A DNA stretch of 64,000 nt from Enoplolaimus lenunculus (Eukaryota > Nematoda > Enoplea > Enoplida > Thoracostomopsidae): NCBI GenBank assembly GCA_030248215.1, contig JASANG010000373.1, forward strand, positions 62,001-126,000. The letters are read 5' to 3'. Under the pieces are notes generated by a model that was not told the DNA's origin, did no database searches, and was given only the letters and a program-made list of their open reading frames with translations. The translations under genes were made by a program, and so were the position numbers. Within the stretch, counting starts at the first letter, position 1. Each line of letters starts with the position of its first letter. This document shows, piece by piece, positions 20,301-29,834 of this stretch.

Positions 20301-23300
20301 GGCAATTCCCATTTCCGTCGTACACAATTACGTTCTAAAAATTAAAGAAAAGATACTTAATAAACATAAAACCACAGGCCAACGGCACCATCATATTTAC
20401 GGAGTTAGAAGCGGCGGTCAATCCAATCAGGGGGACACAGACCTGGTTCGTTTGCTTCATGGGATTATAGAGCAGTTGAGGTGAATATATGTCAGAATTC
20501 GAATTCAAGTTTCATAGAAAATTTTTGTGGGCAGGGTAAGTTTTCACAATTAACCCATCGGTCACCAAGATAATTATAAAAGCATTTTTTAAGTCTAAAG
20601 CGTGAAGCTTCGGCACGGTAAGAATTGCCGTTCGGCGCCGCGCGCCGTCTTGAGGCGGCGTTCTGCGGCGAGCGGCGGTAGGCGACGGCGCGCGCGGTGT
20701 CCGGCTCAGCAAAATATAGCGCAACCCATACTGTTCTGCCCATACTGTCAAAGCCGATAACAAACAATAACTAGCTTGCTGTCGTATAACCAAATTATAC
20801 CAACGTGGTCGATTGAACACACCGTTAGAGTTTCGAGGAAATCCGGAAACATTAGGGATCGTAGGGTTATTTTAAATAGTAAAGTTACGAAACTACAAGA
20901 CCTGCAACAAGTGGGAGAGATTTTCTACTGTACATTGCGGTATATATACACAACGCAGGAAGCGCCTTAATGCCAAAAAATTAATTCAAATCTAGAACAG
21001 TACTTTGCGTTAATCGACAAATACTTGTTAATTCAAACGCTTGCTGTAGTGACCCGAATAAGAGGGGGGTAATAAGAACGGGGTCTCCATTTTGAGTCCC
21101 AATCAATAAGGGCCCGTATCCCAAATTCTGTAAGCGGATAGAGTCCCTAAACCGTAATTAGAGTCCATAAATGTCAATTGTCCCTAATTGTAGCGCAAAA
21201 ATGACTCAGGGACCAAATAATTTGAATTCGAAACTTTAAAGCGTATATACTTAAATTTTGAAAGTACATTCCTCCTAAGTATAACCTTGCATTATCACTC
21301 AAGCTCTTTACACAAGACAAATATACGTTTAATTCAACGGACAATTGCAGTACCGGATATAACTATATCAGTAACGAAGGGTAGCGGAGCGTGGTTTTAA
21401 AATAAATAACAGTCCGTAATCAAATAACAAGGGGGTACTTTCTGGAGAGGCCAAATAAATATCAGTCCCCCCTCATTCGGGTCACTACAGTAGGTGTACA
21501 TACATGTTTAAAAAATTCTTTTAAGAAATCAGTAGAACACTGATATTTTAGCAACTGTAGTGACCCGTATATATAACAGGGCGGGGGAGACTCAGATTAC
21601 CTCTTTTGTTTGCTTACGGACAGTTACTTATTTTTAAAATCCGCTCTCTGCCACCACATTTCTTTAGTGATTTGTTCGGTTACGGACAGTTACTTATTTT
21701 TAAAATCCGCCCTCTGCCACCACATTTCTTTAGTGATACATCCGTTATTACCACTATCCGTTGAATTAAACGTTTGTTTTTCTTGTATCAAAAGTTTGAG
21801 CGATAATGCAAGGTTATACTTTTAAAACTAGGTATGCTTTGAAGTTTCCAACTCAACTGTATTTCGTCCTGGAGTCCTTTATGCACAACAATTAGGGATA
21901 ATTGACATTTATGGACTCTAATTTTAGTTTAGAGACTACCCGCTTACGGATTCTTATTAGGAATGTGGACTGTTATTGATTGGGACTCAAAATGGGGACC
22001 GTCCTCTTATTCGGGACGTTACAGTACGTACTTAGCTAACATAAGATTTTTGTACTGTTAAGCATTGTGTGCAGCAACATGCATAAATATAGCATGGTCG
22101 AAACGGTCTTTCAATTCGCATCACAACTTTGTCGTCGCAATCTTTGAAGATCATGTCAAATCCACGGTAAGGGCCACAGAAATGGCGGTTCCAGCAAGTG
22201 GACTCTGAAATTGGTTGTGTTTTGGAACCGATCGTTCGAAACATTGTATTGTACCTGCCCGTGGTATTATGATGCAGGGCACCGTGAAAACATGCCGATG
22301 ATGTGTCAGAAATCGGGCTTACAAAGACCAACCTGTTTTTTCGTTTCGCGAAAAGCGTTTTCCATGATTAAATGACGTTTTGACAAATGCTAAAAAGCGT
22401 TTACTTAATAGCGTTTTTGGCAACGCTAGCTATTCCTATTAGAATTTTAGCGTTTTCCATGGTTAAATGACGTTTTGACAAATGCTAAAAAGCGTTTACT
22501 TAATAGCGTTTTTTCGCAACGCTAGCTATTCCTATTAGAATCTTTCCGCGTTCAAAAAATACCTTTGAAATGCGTTTGAAACGTGAAGACGGCACAAAAT
22601 AGTATTTTATTGTTACAGTATTCCTTTATATGCTTCTGAGAGCTTAACAATAATGGTATCCCAAGCTCGTGCTCGAGTGTCCGAGGCGTAAACGCACGCG
22701 AACAATTAAAAACAAACTTCCCGATCCCTTCGAATCGCCCATACTTTACCTTCATGAGCTGTAAACAACAAATCACCGTTCGCCGTCTTTATTTTGTATT
22801 TGTTGCGTAATTCGCAGCAACCAAATACTAAATCAAAATTGCAGATTTCTCAGTTCACTATTTTCATCTGGTGCAAAATATTACCGACACATCTTAGCTT
22901 TCGCCTCAGCTCTAACTGTCACTACAATTTATTTGTAGCACAGTTTTAAGCGCCGACCGATTTATACACACCTGTTATCGTGTCAATCATACTAAACAGT
23001 TTGTCGATCCGGTTATCACATTATATAGCAGTTAAACAACGTTGTAATTTTTACGCATAATGTGTTCAACACAGAGGTAGTAATTGCAGTAAGAGTGTTA
23101 TTTAATATTTTTGCATTGCAGCCGAGGGGTCAGTGACCCAAGTAGCCAAAACTGCTTCAAAAATTGAAACTTTTAAATTTGTTACTCCCTTATCTGTTTC
23201 GTAACCGTTTCAGCGAGCAGGCCTACGCCCCGTTGCCTAGACTCGGCTCACACTTACGCTATTTCTAACGTTTACGCTACGGTTTGAACCAAAGTCAAAC

Positions 23301-26154
23301 CGTGAGTTTGGTACCTGCTAACATCTCAACGACCAGTCGGAACTGTTAAAATTTAGATCTATGCGTTTTAAAGAATTCTCTAACGGATGATACAAAATTT
23401 ATCTTAGCCAAAAAGGCTCAACGCGAGAAAACAATAGGCTCTTTGTCGGACCCAAAACTCTGCCATTCACAACATTGTGTGTCTAAAGACAGTCTTTGTA
23501 TTGTCGTAGCCGCTTTAGCCTGCCATAGGCCAAGGTCCGCGCGGCATTCTCAACGGCTACTTTTGGTTTTAACCCAATTGCATTCGGGTTCTGAACGTAA
23601 TTGAACTGTACTTAACTTATCTCGCGCTCTAGCGTTAGTTATTTCAATTATTGGATTAAATGGCTGCGGATAGCGGTCAGTATTAATAATTGGCTATTGC
23701 CTAGAACTCTTTCGTATAGTCCATGGAATTCGACTTAATTTCGGATACTCGTAAATTGCCTACGAGCTTGTTCGTATTATTCTCATTATGGTATGATTAA
23801 CCGTATTATTTGTGCTGTTTATAAACTGCCAGATTACTGGTATCTGTGAGCCTGATTGGAAGGCTATACTATTTTTGATTGGCAGACCCGAACTACTAAA
23901 AACCCACAGCCGGCTCCCCTGCAATTAACAGGCTCACACAGGTGGAATTCATGTGTTTCTGAGGCCATCCAACCCAGAAACCTATAATCCTATAAATACG
24001 ATTTAGTCCGCTGATAAGAGTCAAAAAATTCATTTTCAATTCGAGACTACCTTTGAACTGCAGTGGTTAATTTAGATAGCTTTAAATTAATTTGTCTTTT
24101 TATTATTCTATAAAAATTTACATTTGAAATTTAAATTAGTTTAGAACAATTCACCGTCCACAATGTGGGCGCATGATAAAGTGGACGTATTATGTTTTGG
24201 CATAATATAATATGCAATTGTTGTATCAGTATCAGCTGCATGAATGGCCAATCATGAAGATAACCCAGGAACGTAGCCAGAGGGGACTATGCAAGAAGTG
24301 TACCCCTCCAGAGCCTCTGAAAAATAAAAATATATCTGTTTTAATATACATACAACTAATGCTAACTAAGACGAATATACTTAAAAACAAAGTAATATCA
24401 TTAGTAGGTAAAGTAGCATTAGTTATTTATATAAAATAAATAAATATAAACCTATAATTATTTCAACTGGGACGATTGAAAAACTCACAGCGCTCACGTG
24501 GAGCTTGAAACAAACATACAGACGTATCCCAATCCAGAGATGAAAAGGGTCGTTTTGCACCACCATAGCCCTTTATCCCGATTAAAATTCAAGTTAATTA
24601 CGAGATAATTTGCTAATATTTGACGTTAGCAGTTTGAAACTAATTAGCTACCCCAAGGACCAGAAATATTACATGAACAACAGAAAATTTGGCTCTTCAG
24701 TCTGCCCGAAAGCATAACCATGTTACTTTTTAGGTAAAAATTTCTAATCCTACAACAATAATTGCCGTTTTAGTTCCAAATAAATATAGACTTTTCAAAT
24801 TTTCGCTACTTATAGGCGACCTGTGCCGTGGATTAGCCAAATCGGTACGCAACACCTCACTGCGTGTGGCCACCCGTAGCGTCCATTTGGCCGCTCTTCC
24901 ATCTCTGTGCTCACCATCTATTGAACTTGACACAGTATGAATTATATATATTAATACATAGCTAACCTATATCAATTGTAATAAAGACAGAGTATATGTT
25001 GTCAAACTTTTTTTCTAAAACACAATACCTACAAAGTACGAGTACATACCTTCCAAAAATTCAAATTTTTGAGATATCCATATCTGCGAAAAATTTTCAA
25101 TTGCTTGCAAACCATATTTAGGCACGAAGTCATTTCTGATCCCTGAAAACTATAAAGGTTTAGTCAAAATCGAGATCACCCGCTACTGTAGTGACCCGAA
25201 TAAGAGGGGAGGACTGATATTTATTTGGCCTCTCCAGATGGTACTCCCCTTTGTTATTCGGTTACGGACATTTATTTTTAACCCACGCTCCGCCACCCTT
25301 CGTTACTGATATATCCGGTACTGCACTTATCCGTTGAATTAAACGTTTGTCTTGTGACAAGGTTATAACTAGGAATGTACTTTCAAAATTTAAGTACGCT
25401 TTAAAGTTTCGAACTCAAATTAATTGGTCCTGGAGTCATTTAAGTGACATTTATGGACTCTAATTAGGGTTTAGGGACCTCAAACTGGGGACCTGGGGAC
25501 CCCCTTACTACCCCCTCTTATTCGGGTCAATCGTAGTACATGGTAGTCGGAAGTTATATTCAGGGGCAAGAATGCGCTAGGATATAAGTCTCCTAACCCC
25601 GAACTGATTTTGTTGACGGAATTTGGTGTCCTGGTGTATCAGCTGGTTTGGTAGCTGTCTGAAAATGTTATCGAATTGCTGCGTTCAAGCGATCTTGGAT
25701 CCGGTGCTAATAGCTACGCTATGATTGCAGAGGCACTACGAACCTATGATGGATATTTCCATGCCCATCACGAATACGATTTAGCGGTGTATCATAACTA
25801 GATTCCGTGGCTGACTTCGATCCAACATAAGGGGTACCCGCAACGGATGGGTGGCAAAGACTTTAGTCTGAGGATACCAAACTTTATAGCGAGTATAAAA
25901 TGTGATAAAAAATTTTTTACACTGATTTGAAAGTTAACAGCTGGTAATTATGGCATTTTCGGTCGGTTTCCAATCAGCTCACTGCCCCCCTTTGAGTCCG
26001 GACACGCACGGAATTCGAAAAATAGTAAACTTCCTACTTTGCTTCATTGAGTTGAAAACACACACATATTATTGGTAGAAATACTACATTTTGGTTCGGG
26101 AAACTTACCAGCGTTTATTATTGAGACAGGCTGTTCAGTTATTACAAGATCCAT
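17274..26154 (-). CDS. Phospholipid scramblase (PLSCR family), 7 exons, 246 aa
   Basis: Exons in transcript order are 26109-26154, 25050-25142, 22750-22827, 22056-22204, 20155-20334, 18582-18743 and 17274-17306; all phases agree. Scramblases are calcium-activated membrane proteins that move phospholipids between leaflets. Family hallmarks in order are YGLQAIENFSQIWISQKFEF (start of the conserved core), NKYKIKTANGDLLFTA, CWNRHFCGPYRGFDM, a cysteine cluster ACCCTQC (the palmitoylation region in relatives), NWQFCIPKYNVFDANG, GPTCTCSCPC, GRICKKWTGCAKETFTDADS (the calcium-binding segment DADSFSVHFP in relatives), and a C-terminal hydrophobic anchor TLLGATFLIDFMYFE. It is shorter than human PLSCR1 because the proline-rich N-terminus is only about 15 residues, as in compact scramblases. 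All motifs are intact; I see no break. The gene points toward the plus-strand gene. Confidence 0.93.
17635..17802. mobile_element. Telomere-motif MITE, family B, copy 2
   Basis: It begins TGGCTCATGTATAGAACAG and ends CCGACCCTGTTGTATGTGC, an imperfect inverted pair. It carries CCTAAGCCAAGGC and CTAAGCCAAAAGCGTAAGC tracts, and lies in the opposite orientation to the copy 430 bp away at 17023-17202. Confidence 0.65.
18281..18554 (-). mobile_element. piggyBac-like TTAA element with internal tRNA-like module, copy 1
   Basis: The ends are TTAACCCTTTCTCA and AGCGAAAGGGTTAA, each with the TTAA target site that piggyBac transposases duplicate. On the minus strand the inside reads CTATACTCAGTGGTTATCG, then GGGGTTCGAATCTCACC, resembling the A and B boxes of a tRNA promoter. 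Copies at 30484-30754 and 45339-45608 share ends, length and module. No transposase is encoded. Confidence 0.8.
18744..20154 (-). other. Scramblase intron 5
   Basis: It contains an about 175-bp tandem duplication at its 5' end (19823-20178), a CCGGAAAAAACC-type repeat remnant (about 18795-18855 and 19365-19445), and a plus-strand open stretch near 18970-19060 (AEESVRRIQETYEGNRMRYS) with no identified relative or gene context. Confidence 0.6.
19823..20178. repeat. Tandem duplication spanning the scramblase exon 5/intron 5 junction
   Basis: Unit 1 (19823-19997) and unit 2 (19998-20178) both start TGTTAACAAATTAAT and share the TGACGTCATATATATTACGT-type core and the CATTATACAGTCAGCGT segment. 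Unit 2 ends inside exon 5, covering its last 24 nt and the donor CCA/GTAAGA. Unit 1 therefore carries an exon-like 24-nt copy (19974-19997) followed by its own donor, CCA/GTAAAA. Confidence 0.85.
20590..20725. repeat. GC-rich hairpin-type repeat, second copy type
   Basis: GGCGCCGCGCGCCGTC near 20635 and GACGGCGCGCGCGGTGTCC near 20685 can pair across a GGCGGCGTTCTGCGGCG centre. The tail TATAGCGCAACC resembles the one at 7265. It is an island of GC-rich sequence in AT-rich intron DNA. Confidence 0.5.
21054..21490. mobile_element. Mariner-like MITE, copy M1
   Basis: The ends CTGTAGTGACCCGAATAAGA and CCTCATTCGGGTCACTACAG are inverted partners, with TA on the right flank. There is no transposase frame. 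It shares interior blocks (GGACTCTAAT-type, GGATATAACTATATCAGTAA) with 21555-22024, 25186-25535 and 53787-54192. Confidence 0.8.
21555..22024. mobile_element. Mariner-like MITE, copy M2
   Basis: It begins CTGTAGTGACCCG and ends CTTATTCGGGACGTTACAG. Its left part contains two tandem copies of an about 70-bp block beginning TTACGGACAGTTACTT (21616 and 21680). It ends only 31 bp from the scramblase exon 4 donor. Confidence 0.75.
22361..22545. repeat. Tandem duplication, about 92 bp x 2
   Basis: TTCCATGATTAAATGACGTT and TTCCATGGTTAAATGACGTT start two nearly identical units. Both run through GCTAAAAAGCGTTTACTTAA to GCTAGCTATTCCTATTAGAA. It lies in scramblase intron 3, with no coding content. Confidence 0.85.
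22828..25049 (-). other. Scramblase intron 2, with an unidentified block of different composition
   Basis: The part 23100-24000 is richer in G and C and less simple than the surrounding introns (for example GGCCAAGGTCCGCGCGGCAT near 23532), suggesting inserted DNA. I could not recognise open frames or terminal repeats. The rest is ordinary AT-rich sequence. Confidence 0.45.
25186..25535. mobile_element. Mariner-like MITE, copy M3
   Basis: TA precedes CTGTAGTGACCCGAATAAGA, and the right end reads CTCTTATTCGGGTCAATCG. It is shorter than M1, with interior loss. It is inserted 43 bp upstream of the scramblase exon 2 acceptor, within intron 1. Confidence 0.75.
25560..25900 (+). pseudogene. Decayed coding-like fragment of unknown origin
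   Basis: One plus-strand frame reads VIELLRSSDLGSGANSYAMI and then AEALRTYDGYFHAHHEYDLA. After a stop it continues IPWLTSIQHKGYPQRMGGKD. The composition is coding-like and unlike the flanking intron. Stops interrupt it and no neighbours belong to it. It could be a fragment of a transposon protein or of a host gene. I cannot name the family. Confidence 0.3.
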
Positions 26155-26166
26155 TGATACAGTTTG

Positions 26167-26168
26167 CT
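26167..26168 (-). promoter_or_regulatory. Acceptor-like AG 12 nt before the scramblase start codon
   Basis: On the minus strand TTGTTTAGTTAG is followed by CAAACTGTATCA and then ATG at 26154. The spacing matches the other two genes of the window and would fit spliced-leader addition or a 5' UTR intron. Confidence 0.35.
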
Positions 26169-26182
26169 AACTAAACAATAGT

Positions 26183-26541
26183 CAGGGTGTAACCGGATAT
26201 CCGTTTTGGTTTCCGGTAAATATCGGTTTTTGTTTCCGTTATAGAAATAACGGAAATTCAGTTCATTTTTACGTTCAAAATTAGTTGTAAATCAACATAT
26301 ATATCTGGCGAATTTTCATTGAAATGCTGTAATTGTTCGAAATGAAACAAAAATTACGAAATTCATCCAAAATCTTAAACATTTCGATGAATCCGTCATT
26401 TTGTTTTTAAAAATTTAGAAAGGCTCGTGAATATTTTCACGCCTCGATTGTGTTGGCCAAAAAATATAACATCTTTGAAACTTTTATAGTTCAACATTTC
26501 GAATTCGGTTTGCGTTATTTTTAGTATCCGTTTACACCGTG
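26183..26541. mobile_element. hAT-like MITE at the scramblase 5' end
   Basis: It begins CAGGGTGTAACCGGATATCC and ends GTATCCGTTTACACCGTG, an imperfect inverted pair of the same type as 1989-2417. The flanking 8-mers (ACAATAGT and ATAAATGT) match only partly. It begins 29 bp upstream of the scramblase ATG, so it may contribute promoter or 5' UTR sequence. Confidence 0.55.
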
Positions 26542-27756
26542 ATAAATGTCGCCTTTAGAAACCGGCGCATGTGCCGTTGTTTTTATTATTAAATAAGGAA
26601 AGTAGAAAAATAGTAGGATACAACTCGTCGCTCCTCTTGTAGAAGCATTAATCCTCAAAAAATGCCAGATAAACACATTAGTAAGTGACATTAATACTGT
26701 AATTCCTGTTTAATTTTGAGAATAGCTTTCTAATCGTACACCCAACATGTATTATCATTAACAGAACATCGAACAAGTATACCTACAGTTGCTAAGGAAA
26801 CATATGTTAGCAAGCAACGAAACGGTGTGTAGACTATGGTAAAGAACAGGACCGTAATAGTATTAGTAAATGCGTCATCCACCTTAATTTGCGCCCGGCT
26901 TGTGAAAATCAAAAAAGCTTTTTTGCAACCTAGTTTAGAAAAGGTAGCAATGGCCAATTGTATTTGAAAACTTTTCAATTTAACTTTGCCGACAATTTTC
27001 GTAAATCGAGTTGTAAATAGATATTGATTTATTAGGTTCAATTTTTACTACTGGCAAAAAAATTAATAGATTATGAAAATTGAAACATTTTGTGAATTCA
27101 ATTTTTCATTGTCTAAGCTTACTCTATTACAGTCTCTCAGAAAAATGGTCCTTGCCTGATCTTTACATAAGCCAACTTGTGGAATGTTCGTTTTGCATTT
27201 CTGCGACGCTACAGCAAAAAAATGATTAAATGCTTATAATTGCTAAAGTTTGCACTCTTATGAAGTGTGCGTACAACATGTCAGCAATTGCAATTTGAAG
27301 ATAAAATGTGCCGATGACTTTATGATGTGTTTTATACGAATAATCTGACGGTGCCTGGATGATCCTTGTTATATAAAGCGAGTCGTGCTTTTAACGGAAA
27401 CATGGCTGTATTGCTGGACTGTTTTTGATTATATTCTCAGAGAAATAACACTATACCTAATAATTATGGTTTCATTTGCCTCAGAATAATATTTAAAATA
27501 TTTCAAATTTCACTCTGTTTAGGGATTACTATATCTGACAATCTATGTTCAACTCAATCTTTCTTCGCGAGTGCATTCCAACTGCATGCTCAAACGGTTT
27601 GTAAAAATTATCAACACCACCATATTCAGCACCGGAAGCAGTGAGCGCGAACAGTTCAGACTCGCACCTCGATTAAGTTTCAAAGGGTCACAACATCGTG
27701 AATTTTCTCTAAAAATTAAACAATTTTTACGAGTGTTTAAAGTTTGCTGTTTTTGA

Positions 27757-27897
27757 CGGCATAAAACAGAGCCCGAGTGGTTGCGTATTCCTAAGCCTAA
27801 AGCCTAATCCCAAACAAAAAAGTTAGTGTAAAGCTTAAACTGACTCTGTTACAACGCCGTCGGAAAACGAGCCGACCCTTTTCTGTACATGGGCCAT
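27757..27897. mobile_element. Telomere-motif MITE, family B, copy 3
   Basis: CCTAAGCCTAAAGCCTAATCC near its left side and a right end CCCTTTTCTGTACATGGGCC identify the family. The left terminus is eroded (ATAAAACAGAGCCCG). Confidence 0.6.
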
Positions 27898-27962
27898 TTT
27901 GACATTTGGGAAATATAATTACCACTGTACAAAGTGGTGAGTCAAATTGACTCGCTTCGAAG

Positions 27963-28102
27963 TAGGCTTTTCCGGACTACACAAACTGAGTCAAATTCGA
28001 TTCCACCAGAGTCAAATTCAAATCACTATGCGACTCTGTGAGTCGAATTTGACTCTGGCGGAGTCGAATTTTGACTCAGTTTGTAAAGTCCAGAAACGCC
28101 TA
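27963..28102. repeat. Long palindrome (foldback element), 140 bp
   Basis: The left arm TAGGCTTTTCCGGACTACAC, CAAACTGAGTCAAATTCG, CCAGAGTCAAATTC is mirrored by the right arm GAATTTGACTCTGGCGG, AATTTTGACTCAGTTTG, AAAGTCCAGAAACGCCTA. A short loop lies near 28025. The arms are made of AGTCAAATT units. It could form a strong hairpin or be a foldback transposon. Confidence 0.8.
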
Positions 28103-28889
28103 TATCGAAGAGAGCCAATTTGGCGTTTTGCGCGGATTCGCGGAATTCCAGGTTTGTATATACTTGAACTGCGTATTGTGTGTCTCTTATTCACGTCATT
28201 TTAGTGGATAACTGTTGCTTTAAAGGCAGATATTGAAATTTAATTAGAATTTACTTGATACATTCATGCAATTTCTAGGTTAGGTTCCTGTTTGTTTTTA
28301 GCACGCAACATTTGCCTTGAAAAATTATTAAGCAGAGCAACGTATTTGTTTTTTCTGTGCAAAAATGTAGAAACTAAACGGGTAGTAAAAATAACGGATA
28401 CGGAAACGGATAGTGATCAAAATAACGAAAACAGAGAACGGATATTTAGGCATTAAAATTTCAAAATTGTTTTATTTCTCCGCCGGCACAATTGAGACAT
28501 GCATAAATTCACCGATCTTTCAATGATTTCAAAGAAAAACAGCGGATGCATTTAAATTTTTAAGATTTTAAACGATTTTCTTAATTCTTATTTCATTTCC
28601 AACAATTGCAGCATATCTGTAACAAAAAATGCGAGATGTATACGTGATTTATTTCTGATTCTGAACGTAAAAATAACGTAATATTCGTTATTTCTATAAC
28701 GGAAACGGAAACGGAAGCGGACACAGACTTTTACCAGCAACGGGTGTCGGTAAGATGTATTTAGTGTTCTCATTTATGACACTATTATCGCTAATTTGAC
28801 ATTATTTATGTTGCAATCAGTCACTTTTTATAAAACGCTTTACCAATCTGTTTATTTCGGACAAAAGTGTACAGTTTTAGATGTGGTTC

Positions 28890-29060
28890 TAGCTTATACT
28901 ATAATTGAAGTCCTACAACGTTGCGCTCCTGATCTTTACATGGACCGAAAAAATACACAATTTAGACGTGGTTCTAGCTTATACTATAATTGAAGTCCTA
29001 CAGCAAAACGTTCCGCCCGTGATCTTTACATAGGCCGAAAAAAATACGCAATTTAGATAT
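28890..29060. repeat. Tandem duplication, about 95 bp x 2
   Basis: TGATCTTTACATGGACCGAA and TGATCTTTACATAGGCCGAA, with the shared GTGGTTCTAGCTTATACTAT and AATTGAAGTCCTACA segments, mark two adjacent copies. They resemble ends of the telomere-motif elements (ATGTAAAGATCA). Confidence 0.75.
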
Positions 29061-29834
29061 GGTTGTAACAAAATTGTACCAATAGAATATTATTAACAAT
29101 GTTGGTATTCTCAATCTTTTAAGCGGTTTCATGTAAAGATGACATTAACTTCGGCACCAGTTTATTGATGTTAATCGGACGTTTATATACACGTGACGTT
29201 CAAAATATTATGGAAATATATACCAGATATTCATGACTGTTCGTATATGGCTTTAAGCTTGTTAACATAATTTGGCATGCTAACCGTTGTTCAATTTAAA
29301 ACGCTAAACCCTAAACGAAAGATTTGGCGTTTAAAACTGTGGTCAGTTTACAAAATGAGTCGGCAGTATTGTGTATAAATGAAAATTTTTGGATGTTGAG
29401 ATTTTTTGACAACAAAAAGTTCCAATTGCTTAGGCGATTTAGGTTTTAAAAGTTTTTTAACAATTATCACTTTCTTTGAACTGGATATTGCCAAAATAAA
29501 ATTGTTACTGCAGTTAATACTTGTACGGTATGGATGTAAGCAACATTTTATATGCTATTGCGTTTTTGGTTCTGCATTTTAAGTAAAGCACCAAACAATT
29601 GTCGCTGATCGGGCGACCTTATTTTAACCAGAGTCACAGAGACGCATAGTCATCTCAATATCTTAGAGAGCCAAAAATTCATGCGGACAATTTGGAGTCA
29701 AATCGTTTCTTGGTGGAGCAAAAGGTTTCGTATGCCAGTGCTGAGAGACCATCTCCGTTGTGTCTGATCCGCGTCTGGCTATGAGTCTGTAAACAGTGTG
29801 AATATTTTCATAATTTGCAAAAAATATGGAAGCA

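Larger units (their letters stand above)
20335..22055 (-). other. Scramblase intron 4, largely transposon-derived
   Basis: It holds a GC-rich hairpin repeat (about 20590-20725) and two mariner-like MITEs back to back (21054-21490 and 21555-22024). The second MITE carries an internal duplicated block of about 70 bp (21608-21745). The intron is mostly made of inserted DNA. Confidence 0.7.
26155..29834. other. Intergenic region between scramblase and rabphilin genes
   Basis: It holds a hAT-like element directly upstream of the scramblase start (26183-26541), a telomere-motif MITE (27757-27897), a long palindrome (27963-28102), a CGGAAACGGAAACGG-tract element (about 28375-28745), and a tandem duplication (28890-29060). 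It should contain the scramblase promoter and the rabphilin 3' UTR. The minus strand reads AATAAA at 29161-29166, a possible but distant polyadenylation signal. I support no gene here. Confidence 0.55.

Noticed and set aside
26730-27041. Minus-strand frame of 103 aa upstream of the scramblase gene
   Set aside because: Composition is like translated AT-rich intergenic DNA; there are no motifs or splice context.
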